This document shows, one piece after another, positions 1 to 8,980 of a stretch of DNA of 32,118 nucleotides. The first letter of the stretch is position 1, and each line of letters begins with the position of its first letter. A program made the translations under genes and the position numbers. The notes beneath the pieces were generated by a model, which made no database searches, was not told where the DNA came from, and saw only the letters and a list, made by a program, of their open reading frames with translations. Source of the stretch: Psychrobacter piscatorii (GTDB lineage: Bacteria > Pseudomonadota > Gammaproteobacteria > Pseudomonadales > Moraxellaceae); the NCBI RefSeq assembly GCF_001444505.1, contig NZ_LNDJ01000067.1:1-32118 (forward strand), given 5' to 3'.

Positions 1-28
1 CATGTGAGAGTAGGTCATCGTCAGCTCC
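1..28 (+). rRNA. rrf: 5S ribosomal RNA, 3' end (partial)
   Basis: The first 28 bases align with the last 28 of E. coli 5S rRNA: the shared core CATGYGAGAGTAGG is followed by a diverged helix-closing tail. The rest of the gene lies off the left edge. A strong terminator follows about a dozen bases later, as expected at the end of an rRNA operon. The exact 3' end (26-28) cannot be fixed without the 5' end of the gene. Confidence 0.85.
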
Positions 29-40
29 TTATACTTAAAA

Positions 41-73
41 AGAGTCATCCTTAATTGGGTGGCTCTTTTTTTT
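41..73 (+). terminator. Rho-independent terminator of the rRNA operon
   Basis: A 10-bp stem pairs 41-50 (AGAGTCATCC) with 57-66 (GGGTGGCTCT), using two G-U pairs around a 6-base loop. It is followed by a run of T to 73. It sits directly after the 5S rRNA. Confidence 0.85.
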
Positions 74-98
74 ATCTTTTATTTCTAGTGACCTACGC

Positions 99-124
99 AG
101 CAAATCCTATTTAAAGGATTTGCT
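99..124. repeat. Inverted repeat downstream of the rRNA operon
   Basis: A perfect 9-bp inverted repeat pairs 99-107 (AGCAAATCC) with 116-124 (GGATTTGCT) across an 8-base loop. No T run follows, so it is not a classical terminator. It lies between the rRNA terminator and the 5S-tail remnant. Its role is unknown; it may be an rRNA trailer structure. Confidence 0.5.
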
Positions 125-168
125 CTTGCGCTGCCTAAAATTGGCATGCAATTTTTTAACGGTTCTCA

Positions 169-200
169 GGTCATCGTCAGCTCTCTATTCCTAAAAAGCC
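169..200 (+). repeat. Remnant copy of the 5S rRNA 3' tail and trailer
   Basis: The 15 bases GGTCATCGTCAGCTC at 169-183 exactly repeat 13-27, the end of the 5S gene. The following bases also match the 5S trailer imperfectly, including the CTAAAAAG stretch before where the terminator would begin. The preceding 5S sequence and a functional terminator hairpin are absent. The simplest reading is a decayed duplicate of a 5S gene end. Confidence 0.6.
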
Positions 201-241
201 CCCTTTACTTATATAGAGTAGTTAACAAACTAGCCTATCAA

Positions 242-1135
242 CTAAGCCCCTTCACCAAACTTACCACTTTGGAAATCAGTGACCGCTTGCATGATTTCTT
301 GCTGACTGTTCATCACAAAGGGACCGTATTGCACAATCGGCTCGCGTAATGGGCGTCCAGTAATCAAAATCACTTTGGTATCCTCACTACTATCAGCAGT
401 AATGGTAACGCCATCAGTATTATCATCATTTTTCAAGATAGCCATGTTTTTACTCGGTACGATTTCGCCTTCAATATCTACTTTACCACGATACACAAAG
501 GCAAACGCATTGTAATCGGCTGGAATGGCTTGGCTAAAGCTCGTTCCTGCTGGTAAATGGATATCCAAATACGTCGGCTCAGTAATGTCGCGCGTGACCG
601 CCCCTTCGATGCCATGCGATGTACCTGCAATGACCGTAACGTCTACGCCATCTTCAGTTGTGTATTTAGGCAAGTCTTCACTTTGGAAGTCTTTATACCA
701 AGGGTCATTCATTTTATCTTTGGCAGGTAGATTAAGCCACAGCTGAAAGCCTTCCATCGCGCCGTCTTCTTGTTCCGGTAGCTCTGAATGAATAACACCG
801 CTCGCCGCTGTCATCCACTGCACGCCGCCGTTCTGTAATAGCCCTTCGTTACCCGCGCTATCACGATGGCGCATACGGCCTGTAATCATATAAGTAATGG
901 TTTCAAAGCCGCGATGCGGGTGATTGGGGAACCCTGCGACATAATCATCTGGATTGTCACTTTTGAAGTTATCTAGCATCAAGTACGGATCGAGGCGCTG
1001 TTGCAGCTGCTGCGTCAGTACGCGAGTGAGTTTAACACCAGCGCCGTCTTGGGTATCGACTCCAGCAAAAAGCTGCTCGATTTGACGCGATTGGGTCACA
1101 GTATCTTTTTTGCTATTCGCTACAGTATTATTCAT
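242..1135 (-). CDS. Pirin family protein
   Basis: A 297-residue cupin-fold protein of the pirin family (relatives of E. coli YhhW and human pirin), a usual length for the family. The N-terminal domain carries the family signature HPHRGFET (about 72-79), then SGVIHSE (113-119). These supply the expected metal ligands His72, His74, His116 and Glu118. Bacterial pirins are cytoplasmic; some show quercetin dioxygenase activity and others bind regulatory or metabolic enzymes, so the physiological substrate is not predictable. The start is supported by an AGGAAAG ribosome site 6 bases before the ATG. It is transcribed alone, divergent from the 5'-nucleotidase gene across 272 AT-rich bases. No terminator hairpin was seen after its stop. 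Confidence 0.93.
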   Translation of the reverse strand: MNNTVANSKKDTVTQSRQIEQLFAGVDTQDGAGVKLTRVLTQQLQQRLDPYLMLDNFKSDNPDDYVAGFPNHPHRGFETITYMITGRMRHRDSAGNEGLLQNGGVQWMTAASGVIHSELPEQEDGAMEGFQLWLNLPAKDKMNDPWYKDFQSEDLPKYTTEDGVDVTVIAGTSHGIEGAVTRDITEPTYLDIHLPAGTSFSQAIPADYNAFAFVYRGKVDIEGEIVPSKNMAILKNDDNTDGVTITADSSEDTKVILITGRPLREPIVQYGPFVMNSQQEIMQAVTDFQSGKFGEGA

Positions 1136-1407
1136 TATTCTTTCCTGATTTTTTAATATCTGTTGGTGAGCATTGATTTATTACTCTTAGCTATTTATTT
1201 GAGGCCAAAGGGGTATATTTCAATAGTATTATATAATTTGTATTAATAGGTAATAATAATAATTAAGTATTATTTAACAAATATCAGTACAAAAGGGATT
1301 ACTATTAAAGAGTAGCCAATAATAAAAATCTTACTTACCTACTGAGGTTTAATTGCTAAACTGATGAGCATTAACCAATACCATGCTTAGAATAGAGAAC
1401 GGATAAT

Positions 1408-2460
1408 ATGGCAGTCGATTTAACCAATACTTTAATAGTGGCTATATCAGCGACAGCATTGTTTGATTTAACGGAGTCTGAGAACCACCTTTTACAGCTA
1501 CTACAGCAGCGCCCTGACGAGGCAGTAAAGGAGTTTCGCGATTATATGGCGAAGCGTGAAGATCAGCCATTAGATAGTGGTGCAGGATATCCATTAATCA
1601 AAGCGCTGCTGAATCTAAATAATTACTGTAACGACTGTCTATCAGCGGATTTAACGACCGAGTCGCCACTTGTGGAAGTCGTCATCGTCTCAAAGAGCAG
1701 TCCTGATACTGGCATTCAAGTGCTCAATGCCATTCGTGACAACGGTTTGAATATTTCACGTTCCGCCTTTGTATCCGGAAGTCCTGTGGCGCCCTATATC
1801 AAAGATTTTAATGTGGATTTGTTTTTGACCACCAATCGCGAAGATGCGCAGCAAGTGGCGGATGCCAATATCTGTGCCTGTGCGATATTGGACGCTACTC
1901 CTGTCAATACCTATAAGTTAGATACGGATCAGCTACGTATTGCCTTTGATGGGGATGCAGTATTGTTTGATGATTCTGGCGAGTTACTCTATAAGCAAAA
2001 GGGGCTACGAGCTTTTCACGATCGTGAAGTAAAAATGCGTGATTTACCGATTGAAAAAGGCCCTTACGCTGAGCTATTGATCAAACTGTCAAATTTACAG
2101 GAACGTTTACCGGCTGGTTTACAGTATTCGCCAATTAAAATTGCGCTTGTGACCGCCCGTAATGCACCTGCTGATTTGCGCGCTATTAAAACGCTGCGAG
2201 AGTGGGGCGTGAATGTCGATATGGCATTTTTTTTAGGAGGGCTGGAAAAAACAGCAGTGCTTAGGACATTTGCACCGCATATATTCTTTGATGATTCAAT
2301 CAAGCATATCGATGCAGCACGTCGATTTATACCTACAGCCTTGGTTCCTTATCGTTCGACGTCGTTACTGCACGGTGATAGCTATCTAAATACTGATAAA
2401 GACGCAACATTATTGTCATTCAAGCCTGCTGTGCGCCCACTATTTGTAGTAAATCATTGA
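1408..2460 (+). CDS. 5'-nucleotidase, cytosolic NT5C1-like family
   Basis: A 350-residue protein resembling the cytosolic 5'-nucleotidase I family (Pfam 5_nucleotid, PF06189). That family dephosphorylates nucleoside monophosphates such as AMP. Visible family features are the N-terminal AISATALFDL, the GYPLIKALLNLN segment, VVIVSKSSPDTG, the DVDLFLTTN-like block and a C-terminal half with AFDGDAVLFDDSGE and FFDDS, acidic motifs typical of HAD-like catalytic centres. No signal peptide is present, so a cytoplasmic enzyme is expected. A weak ACGGA precedes the ATG. The rhomboid gene follows after 40 bases on the same strand, so the two may be co-transcribed, though no functional link is obvious. 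Confidence 0.88.
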   Translation: MAVDLTNTLIVAISATALFDLTESENHLLQLLQQRPDEAVKEFRDYMAKREDQPLDSGAGYPLIKALLNLNNYCNDCLSADLTTESPLVEVVIVSKSSPDTGIQVLNAIRDNGLNISRSAFVSGSPVAPYIKDFNVDLFLTTNREDAQQVADANICACAILDATPVNTYKLDTDQLRIAFDGDAVLFDDSGELLYKQKGLRAFHDREVKMRDLPIEKGPYAELLIKLSNLQERLPAGLQYSPIKIALVTARNAPADLRAIKTLREWGVNVDMAFFLGGLEKTAVLRTFAPHIFFDDSIKHIDAARRFIPTALVPYRSTSLLHGDSYLNTDKDATLLSFKPAVRPLFVVNH

Positions 2461-2500
2461 GCATGTATAGATAAGCGAAATTTAAACAATAGGATGGTAT

Positions 2501-3106
2501 ATGAATTGGCAGCAGTTGCTCAACTTGATTGTGGCGCGAATAAAGCAGGTTGTTGGTTTATACGCTTTTGTACTCATACCGATGTGGGGTATGTTTTTTT
2601 TAAATGAAGTGGCGCTATTTGGACTGTGGAATATCTTTGGGATTGTACCGCGCGCGTTAGATGTGGGCAGTATGATCGGAGTATTCGCCTCATGGACGAT
2701 GCATGGCAATTTGTCACATCTGATTGGTAATACTGTCACGCTATTACAAATTTTGTTTTTGTTCGGATTATTTGAGAAAAATGCCTATCGCACGATTATC
2801 AAGCTGGTCATCGCTTCAGGATTGGTTACTTGGGTGATTGGGTCACCATCCTCTATTCATATCGGTGCATCAGGATTATGTTTTGCGATGTTTGGTTATA
2901 TGATAGGCGGCGCTATTTTTGCTCGGCGTTGGGGTTATTTGATTGCTTGTATTGTCATGGGCACTGGCTATTGGCTAACCATTAAGCAAGGACTGATGCC
3001 GCAACAAGGAATCTCGTTTGCAGCACATTTTGGTGGTTTGTGTGCTGGGCTATTGCTAGGAGCCAATTCAAAACATACTTATTCAGCCTCGGCTCAGCGT
3101 TATTAA
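2501..3106 (+). CDS. Rhomboid family intramembrane serine protease
   Basis: A 201-residue polytopic inner-membrane protein with about six hydrophobic segments. The rhomboid hallmarks are all visible. HGNLSHLIGN (68-77) is the His-x-x-x-x-Asn oxyanion helix region, GASG (122-125) supplies the nucleophile Ser124, and AAHFGG (174-179) supplies catalytic His176. The protein is small, lacking extra cytoplasmic domains. Rhomboids cleave transmembrane substrates; the substrate here is unknown. The ATG is preceded by AGGAT at a usual distance. It follows the 5'-nucleotidase gene by 40 bases. All key catalytic residues are present, so it is likely active. Confidence 0.93.
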   Translation: MNWQQLLNLIVARIKQVVGLYAFVLIPMWGMFFLNEVALFGLWNIFGIVPRALDVGSMIGVFASWTMHGNLSHLIGNTVTLLQILFLFGLFEKNAYRTIIKLVIASGLVTWVIGSPSSIHIGASGLCFAMFGYMIGGAIFARRWGYLIACIVMGTGYWLTIKQGLMPQQGISFAAHFGGLCAGLLLGANSKHTYSASAQRY

Positions 3107-3185
3107 TTTAATCAAGTGAGCAATCTTTTAGCACTTTTATATAACCGCTTTTTATGCAGTTACTATATCTATAATTGTTGTCGTA

Positions 3186-3734
3186 TCAGGTATTTTGGTC
3201 AGTACAGATGTTGATAAACAATGGATCATCTGTTGCTAGCTTATACCATGCGGTGGTTTGTTTGACATGCTCATCAATCGTGAGCTTACTACCTTTTTCT
3301 GGTATGACGTAATCTGCACGTGCAGGCGCATTGCAATCGATAACCTGTGCAATTTTTTCGACACTTCTTCGTCTTTCAAATAAGTATAAATTGACCAAAT
3401 GTATATCTGGATTGTCTACTTGTACGCTAGCATTACCGATATCTGCCGCGATAAAACGTAATATTTGTGGCTTAGCATAAGACCATGGACGGAACCACTG
3501 CGTACTTTTTGCTACTTTGACAACTTCTACGCCTTCTGGCAGCTCTCGCACTTGTTGACCATACCAGCTATATTCTTGGTTTATCTGAAAGGCAAAAATA
3601 CCAATCGCCGCAAACAATGGGATCAGCCATTTAGGGGCACGTTTGCCTGCCAATTTGCTGAAGTGAGTTATGATCAATGCTAGTCCAGCCATCCCAAACG
3701 CGGCAGCCATCGTGGCGATAAACTCAAAAAGCAT
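3186..3734 (-). CDS. Hypothetical membrane protein
   Basis: I do not recognise this 182-residue protein. It starts with a hydrophobic segment (about 3-25), then a short basic stretch (KLAGKRAPKW) and a second hydrophobic segment (about 37-52). The remaining 130 residues are soluble and would probably sit in the periplasm. The soluble part has two cysteines (in IDCNAP and NICTD) that could pair. It is convergent with the rhomboid gene and in the same direction as the symporter operon, from which the terminator at 3802-3841 separates it. The well-formed reading frame and normal composition suggest a real gene; the function is not inferable from sequence. Confidence 0.75.
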   Translation of the reverse strand: MLFEFIATMAAAFGMAGLALIITHFSKLAGKRAPKWLIPLFAAIGIFAFQINQEYSWYGQQVRELPEGVEVVKVAKSTQWFRPWSYAKPQILRFIAADIGNASVQVDNPDIHLVNLYLFERRRSVEKIAQVIDCNAPARADYVIPEKGSKLTIDEHVKQTTAWYKLATDDPLFINICTDQNT

Positions 3735-3801
3735 AAAGTATTCCTTAATGGGGTATGTTTATTCAATCAAGCTGAATTAATTACATTTTATTATAAGTAT
3801 A

Positions 3802-3841
3802 AAATAAAAAATCACTCACAAGCAGCTGCTGCCTGTGAGTG
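3802..3841 (-). terminator. Rho-independent terminator of the symporter operon
   Basis: CACTCACA (3813-3820) pairs with TGTGAGTG (3834-3841), with an inner GCAG/CTGC pairing. On the minus strand the hairpin is followed by a T-rich tract (complement of the A-rich 3802-3812). It lies about 40 bases after the symporter stop. Confidence 0.8.
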
Positions 3842-3878
3842 GTATATAGTAACAGAAGATATATCCTCAACTGTGAGC

Positions 3879-5747
3879 TTAGTGGTCGATTGCACCGCCC
3901 GCGCCACGTGGAGAACGTACGCTCTCAACCAGTTCTTGAATATGCGCTGGTGGTGGAGCAGTCGCATAAGATACCGCAAATGCTACGATGAAGTTAAGTA
4001 AGGCACCAACCGCACCAAAAGATAGTGGCGAGATACCAAATAACCAGTACTCTTCAGTATCAGGGAAATTCGCAGTACCACTGATAAAGAACCAACCTTT
4101 GAAGACAAAGATATACACTAGGATAGTAATCAAGCCTGTTAACATCCCAGCAATAGCGCCTAAGTTGTTAATACGTTTAGAGAAAATACCCATCATTAGG
4201 GCAGGGAACAGGGAAGCGCCTGCAATACCGAAGGCCAATGCAACGACCTGTGCGGCAAATCCTGGTGGATTAATACCCAGATAGGTCGCTACTACGATTG
4301 CGATACCCATTGTAATACGAGCATATTTGAGTTCTTGTTTATCAGTGATGTTTGGGTTTAGGTTACGTTTGATCAAGTCATGGCTAATCGCTGAGGAAAT
4401 CGCAAGTAGTAGACCCGCTGCTGTTGAGAGCGCTGCTGCCAAACCACCTGCAGCGATAAGACCAATAACCCATGATGGAAGATTGGCAATTTCTGGGTTA
4501 GCGAGTACTAAGATGTCATTGTTCACATCCAGCTCGTTACCTGCCCATCCAGCATTAGCAAAACGACCATCCAGTTCTGCATCATGTGCGATGCGAGCTG
4601 TTTCTACCGCTGCGGTAGCTGCAGCAACATCGCCACCATCCGCTTCAGCGGTGTTAAGGGCTACTTGAGCGGCACCAAGTCCACTGTCGTTATACAGCTG
4701 GATACGACCATCATTGTTTAAATCGTTATATTTGATAAGCCCTGTGTTTTCCCATGTTGCCATCCAGTCTGGACGTTGATCATACTCTAAAGGTGCTTCT
4801 GCAACCCCTTGTGGATAGACCGTATCAATGAGGTTGAGACGAGCCATCGCACCTACCGCTGGAGCGGTAAAGTACAATAGCGAGATGAATACTAGTGTCC
4901 AACCCGCTGTCCAACGTGCATCGGCCACTTTAGGAACGGTGAAAAAGCGAATGATAACGTGTGGTAGGCCAGCTGTACCAATCATCAGTGATAGCGTAAA
5001 TAACACCATATTTAGCTTGTTAGGCACATCCGCCGTATAAGAGGCAAATCCTAAGTCAGTTACGACTTGATTAAGCTTAGTCAAAATAGGAACGCCAGAT
5101 TCGATATCGTTTGAGAACAAACCAAGACCAGGAATTGGGTTACCCGTTAATTCAAGTGAGATAAACACAGCAGGAATGGTATACGCGACCATCAATACGA
5201 CATATTGCGCGACCTGTGTATAGGTAATCCCTTTCATACCGCCTAACACCGCATAGAAGAATACAACAACCGCCGCAATGAGCAGACCCGTTGTGTTTTC
5301 AACTTCTAAGAAGCGTGAGAATGCAACACCAGCACCTGTCATCTGACCGATAACATAGGTAGTCGAGGCGATAATCAAACAAATCACGGCAATCATGGCT
5401 GCTGTTTTAGAATAAAAACGGTCACCAATAAAATCGGGCACCGTGAACTTACCGAATTTACGTAGGTAAGGTGCTAAAAGCATAGCAAGTAGAACGTAAC
5501 CGCCTGTCCAGCCCATGAGGTAGGTGGAGGCGCCATAACCACTAGCAGCAATAAGACCTGCCATTGAGATGAAGGACGCGGCACTCATCCAGTCAGCAGC
5601 GGTTGCCATGCCGTTGACGACTGGATGCACCCCGCCGCCAGCAACATAGAATTCACTGGTTGAACCAGCACGTGCCCAAATCGCAATCCCGAAATAAAGC
5701 GCGAAAGATAGACCTACAAAAATAATATTAATCGCAAATTGACTCAT
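3879..5747 (-). CDS. Sodium:solute symporter, VC_2705 / ActP-like family
   Basis: A 622-residue member of the solute:sodium symporter family, closest in character to the VC_2705 subfamily, which pairs with a small DUF4212 subunit. About 13 hydrophobic helices are visible. The family core includes the early STSEFYVAGG and ATAADWMSAASFI segments (about 29-61) and GLAAALSTAAGLLLAISSAISHDL in the later half. A long hydrophilic loop (about 305-420) interrupts the membrane region and contains an EF-hand-like DLNNDGRIQLYN (342-353). I recall such a loop as a subfamily feature. Substrate is probably acetate or another short organic acid. Its ribosome site (GAGGA) overlaps the last codons of the upstream gene, with only 3 bases between the genes, so translation is probably coupled. 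Confidence 0.9.
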   Translation of the reverse strand: MSQFAINIIFVGLSFALYFGIAIWARAGSTSEFYVAGGGVHPVVNGMATAADWMSAASFISMAGLIAASGYGASTYLMGWTGGYVLLAMLLAPYLRKFGKFTVPDFIGDRFYSKTAAMIAVICLIIASTTYVIGQMTGAGVAFSRFLEVENTTGLLIAAVVVFFYAVLGGMKGITYTQVAQYVVLMVAYTIPAVFISLELTGNPIPGLGLFSNDIESGVPILTKLNQVVTDLGFASYTADVPNKLNMVLFTLSLMIGTAGLPHVIIRFFTVPKVADARWTAGWTLVFISLLYFTAPAVGAMARLNLIDTVYPQGVAEAPLEYDQRPDWMATWENTGLIKYNDLNNDGRIQLYNDSGLGAAQVALNTAEADGGDVAAATAAVETARIAHDAELDGRFANAGWAGNELDVNNDILVLANPEIANLPSWVIGLIAAGGLAAALSTAAGLLLAISSAISHDLIKRNLNPNITDKQELKYARITMGIAIVVATYLGINPPGFAAQVVALAFGIAGASLFPALMMGIFSKRINNLGAIAGMLTGLITILVYIFVFKGWFFISGTANFPDTEEYWLFGISPLSFGAVGALLNFIVAFAVSYATAPPPAHIQELVESVRSPRGAGGAIDH

Positions 5748-5750
5748 GAT

Positions 5751-6011
5751 CTATTCCTCGTCTACGCCATATTGTTTATCTAATTTATTCATACGCCAAG
5801 CGTAAAAGAAAATTAGAATAATAAAGACTACGATAGAGCCTTGTTGCGCAAACCAAAATCCTAAATCAGTACCACCGATTTTGATGCCCGCTAATAATGG
5901 ACGTAACAAGATAGCAAAGCCATATGAGCATAGCGCCCAAATAATTAGACTACCTGTAATCAGACGAATATTGGCGCGCCAATATCCAGATGGATCGTTA
6001 TGAGCTTTCAT
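5751..6011 (-). CDS. DUF4212 protein, small subunit of the sodium:solute symporter
   Basis: An 86-residue protein with two membrane helices (about 16-36 and 50-68). It matches the DUF4212 / solute:sodium symporter small-subunit family; the YWRANIRL opening and the FWFAQQGSI...FYAWRMNKLD segment are typical. It is the first gene of a two-gene operon, 3 bases before the large subunit. This is the standard arrangement and supports a two-component transporter. The ATG is preceded by AAGGAG at 7 bases. Confidence 0.92.
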   Translation of the reverse strand: MKAHNDPSGYWRANIRLITGSLIIWALCSYGFAILLRPLLAGIKIGGTDLGFWFAQQGSIVVFIILIFFYAWRMNKLDKQYGVDEE

Positions 6012-6796
6012 AGGACAACTCCTTTTGTCTTACCTAAAAAATATCAACCATACAAGAAGAGCTTGGGCTATTTTTTACGATGAACATCATGATAAAAAAT
6101 AGACAGATACTACTTTATATAGTGACAATGAAGATGCGCAGAGGCATATCTATTTATCAGCAATTATTTAGCAAAAATAAATATCATTGTGGACATTACA
6201 TTGATCCCTTAAATAAAAACTATCAAATAGCAAAGCAGGGTTCATTGAGGAAGACAGAAGGGTAGGACTATCCGGTGTCTTTTTCACAATCTCGTCTTCC
6301 TGACAAGAGTCTTAATACTTTAACGCTTCAAATATTTATACCGATTCATCTATATTAGCCAACTGATCTTTATTAGTAGCTATGAAACCAGCATAAAATC
6401 ATACAAATTCCATCTTAGCACGACTCAACAGCGATAGTTACAAACAATAAAGCATAGATTGAAGTACATCTACTAAAAATCGGTTTGGTAAATATAATGC
6501 TGAATATAAGCAATGCTAAAATTATACGATAAATATCCAGTTCATGTTGATGAATTATTACTTAATATATTCTATAACAAACAAATTGCAAAGATTATTT
6601 ATGTCAAAAATAAATATAGAGAACCAATAATCAAACGTGATGGTCGCATGTCGCTTGATATCTATATTGTGCACACGATTTATTCAGTTTCGTTATTATT
6701 TGAAACTTTGCAAACTTGTCGATGGGTCTGAAGCCAATCGCGATGCTTGGAGAGATTAAGCGGTACTGATGAAACAGGCTTGCTTGTGGTAGGCAA
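6012..6796. other. Gene-poor stretch upstream of the symporter operon
   Basis: Nearly 800 AT-rich bases with no gene I can support. The right end of the minus-strand symporter leader must lie near 6012-6100. Short open frames at 6080-6265 and 6513-6731 (+) have no recognisable family and poor ribosome sites. In the +1 frame, 6612-6737 reads a plausible C-terminal tail ending KLVDGSEANRDAWRD and TAA. This could be the relic of a plus-strand gene ending before the terminator at 6797-6830. I found no tRNA or known riboswitch. Confidence 0.4.
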
Positions 6797-6830
6797 AAAA
6801 ACGCCCTTTTTCTCAGAGAAGGGCGTTTTT
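6797..6830. terminator. Bidirectional Rho-independent terminator
   Basis: AAAAACGCCCTT (6797-6808) pairs perfectly with AAGGGCGTTTTT (6819-6830). The ends give T runs on both strands. On the minus strand it follows the ETF-QO stop at 6890. On the plus strand it has no intact gene before it, which fits a decayed gene in 6.0-6.8 kb. Confidence 0.88.
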
Positions 6831-6889
6831 ATGGATGTATGATTTTTAATAACGATACATATACTATGCTAAACCAGAATTATCCTGAT

Positions 6890-8650
6890 TTACATGTTTG
6901 GATAGTTAGGACCACCGCCACCTTCTGGCGTTACCCAGGTGATGTTCTGTGAAGGGTCTTTGATATCACAGGTCTTACAATGCACACAGTTCTGCGCATT
7001 GATGACAAACTTAGCGCCTTCAGCATCTTTGACCACTTCGTATACACCCGCTGGGCAGTATAGACGCGCAGGCTCAGCATACAATGGCAAGTTGATAGAG
7101 ATAGGTACCGTTGGGTCAGTGAGCTTCAAGTGCGTTGGCTGATCTTCTGCATGGTTGGTATTAGAGATAAATACCGACGACAATTTATCAAATACCAACT
7201 TACCATCAGGCTTGAGATAGGTCGGTTGATAAGCATGGTTGGCACGCTCTAACTGATCGTAATCTGGAATATTGTCATGCAAGGTAAATGGCATTTTACC
7301 TTTTAGCAAGTTGTGCTCGATAAAGGTGAAAGCACCGCCCATGAACAGACCCATACGATGGATCGCAGGTGAGAAGTTACGCGACTCGTAATTGTCTTGA
7401 TACAACCATGACTCTTTGTACATGGTGGTATAAGCCACTACTTCGTCATGCTGACGCTCTGCCTGTAGCGCCTCAAAGATCGCTTCGGCGGCGAGCATGC
7501 CTGACTTCATCGAGGTATGTGTGCCTTTGATTTTTGCTGGGTTTAAGAAACCAGCATCATCACCGACCAACACGCCACCTGGGAAAGTGAACTTCGGTAG
7601 TGAGTTTAGACCACCTTTAGTCAAAGCACGTGCGCCGTAAGAGATGCGCTTACCGCCTTCTAGAACATTTTTGATGACAGGGTGCGTTTTCAAGCGCTGC
7701 ATTTCATCGAAGGGAGACATGTAAGGGTTGTGGTAAGACAAATCAGCCACAAGACCAAAGCTTACTTGGTTGTTTTCATCAAAGTATAACCACCAGCCAC
7801 CAGTAGAGCCAGTCTCAGTCAATGGCCAGCCAAGACCATGCATGACTACGCCTTGCTCATGCTTTTCAGGCTCAACTTCCCATAGCTCTTTTAGACCGAT
7901 ACCATAATGCTGAGGATCAGAATCTTTATCTAGATCAAAACGGCTGATTAAGCGTTTGCCTAAATGCCCACGGCTACCTTCAGCAAAAATAGTGTATTTG
8001 GCCAGCAGCTCATAGCCAGGCTCAAAGCTAGGCTTGGCTTCGCCGTTGGCAGCCACACCCATATCACCCGTCAACACACCTCTGACTGAACCGTCATCGT
8101 TATATAAGATGTCATCGGCAGGGAATCCTGGGAACATCATCACTTCAAGCTCTTCTGCCTGTACAGCCAACCAACGAACCACATTGCCTAATGAGACAAT
8201 GTAGTTACCGTCATTATGCATTGGGCCTGGAATCAATGAGTGCGGTACTTGAGTTGAACGTGTGGCAGAGTTTAGATAATAAAAACGATCTTCTGTCGCT
8301 GGTACGTTGAGCGGCGCGCCTTTGTCTTTCCAGTCTGGAATCAGCTCATTCAAGGCACGTGGTTCGATGACTGCACCTGATAAGGTATGGGCACCAAACT
8401 CGGAGCCTTTTTCGACCACACACACCATAAATTCATCGTTACCGGCTTCAATAGCGAGCTGACGTAAACGAATAGCCGCAGAGAGACCTGCAGGTCCACC
8501 ACCAACGATGATGACATCGAACTCCATGGACTCACGCTCGATCTCAGGTTCCGGCTCTACGACTGGCGCTGCCGTCTCTGTTACTACTGGTGCGTCAGCG
8601 TCTACAGTAGTGCTGTCTACAACTGGCGCTTGATTGTCTTGCTCTTGCAT
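6890..8650 (-). CDS. Electron transfer flavoprotein-ubiquinone oxidoreductase (ETF-QO)
   Basis: A 586-residue membrane-associated flavoprotein that passes electrons from reduced ETF (fatty-acid and amino-acid oxidation) to ubiquinone. The FAD-binding motif VIIVGGGPAGLSAAIRL lies at about 45-61. The central part has the family's GVLVGDDAGFLNPAKIKGTHT block. The C-terminal ferredoxin-like domain carries the 4Fe-4S ligands Cys532, Cys555, Cys558 and Cys561 (in YCPAG and NCVHCKTC). The first ~40 residues are an acidic, V/E/P-rich extension not shared with typical bacterial homologues. Its Met has AGGAG 5 bases upstream, which supports the long start. No etfA/etfB genes are adjacent. Transcription ends at the hairpin at 6797-6830. 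Confidence 0.96.
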   Translation of the reverse strand: MQEQDNQAPVVDSTTVDADAPVVTETAAPVVEPEPEIERESMEFDVIIVGGGPAGLSAAIRLRQLAIEAGNDEFMVCVVEKGSEFGAHTLSGAVIEPRALNELIPDWKDKGAPLNVPATEDRFYYLNSATRSTQVPHSLIPGPMHNDGNYIVSLGNVVRWLAVQAEELEVMMFPGFPADDILYNDDGSVRGVLTGDMGVAANGEAKPSFEPGYELLAKYTIFAEGSRGHLGKRLISRFDLDKDSDPQHYGIGLKELWEVEPEKHEQGVVMHGLGWPLTETGSTGGWWLYFDENNQVSFGLVADLSYHNPYMSPFDEMQRLKTHPVIKNVLEGGKRISYGARALTKGGLNSLPKFTFPGGVLVGDDAGFLNPAKIKGTHTSMKSGMLAAEAIFEALQAERQHDEVVAYTTMYKESWLYQDNYESRNFSPAIHRMGLFMGGAFTFIEHNLLKGKMPFTLHDNIPDYDQLERANHAYQPTYLKPDGKLVFDKLSSVFISNTNHAEDQPTHLKLTDPTVPISINLPLYAEPARLYCPAGVYEVVKDAEGAKFVINAQNCVHCKTCDIKDPSQNITWVTPEGGGGPNYPNM

Positions 8651-8980
8651 ACCTACTCCTAAACTTTAGTGGCTTATCTCAGGGCATCATTAGCGTAACA
8701 ACCGAATAATAGATTTGCGGCGCTAACGTCACTCAGACATATGGCTGCCCGATAAAAATGTGTCATCAATACAAAATCCACTTGACCATTTCAATAAAAA
8801 ATCGTTACTCATTATAAAAGAAAAGTCCTACAAACACGATACGCATTTATGAGCAATGGTGTTAAGGTTATATTGAAACAATAAGGGTGTTTAGATGATA
8901 AAGCTTCATCATACCCGAAACAAAAATTTATAGTAATAATAGATTTGCCAAACTTTGAATACTAGATAAAGGATTGTGCG
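8651..8980. other. Divergent intergenic region between ETF-QO and the DUF1285 gene
   Basis: 330 AT-rich bases holding the leaders of two divergent genes. Toward the DUF1285 gene there is a promoter candidate at 8873-8901 (listed separately). Toward ETF-QO only a weak candidate is visible. No open reading frame or structured RNA stands out. Confidence 0.5.
8873..8901 (+). promoter_or_regulatory. Putative sigma-70 promoter of the DUF1285 gene
   Basis: A -35-like TTGAAA (8873-8878) is followed by a 17-base spacer and a weak -10-like TGATAA (8896-8901). It lies about 80 bases before the DUF1285 start. Good spacing and -35, poor -10, so tentative. Confidence 0.35.

Noticed and set aside
6247..6301. 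Inverted repeat AGGAAGAC / GTCTTCCT about 40 bases apart
   Set aside because: Short arms and a long loop with no further pairing or T run; too weak for a terminator, riboswitch or mobile-element end.
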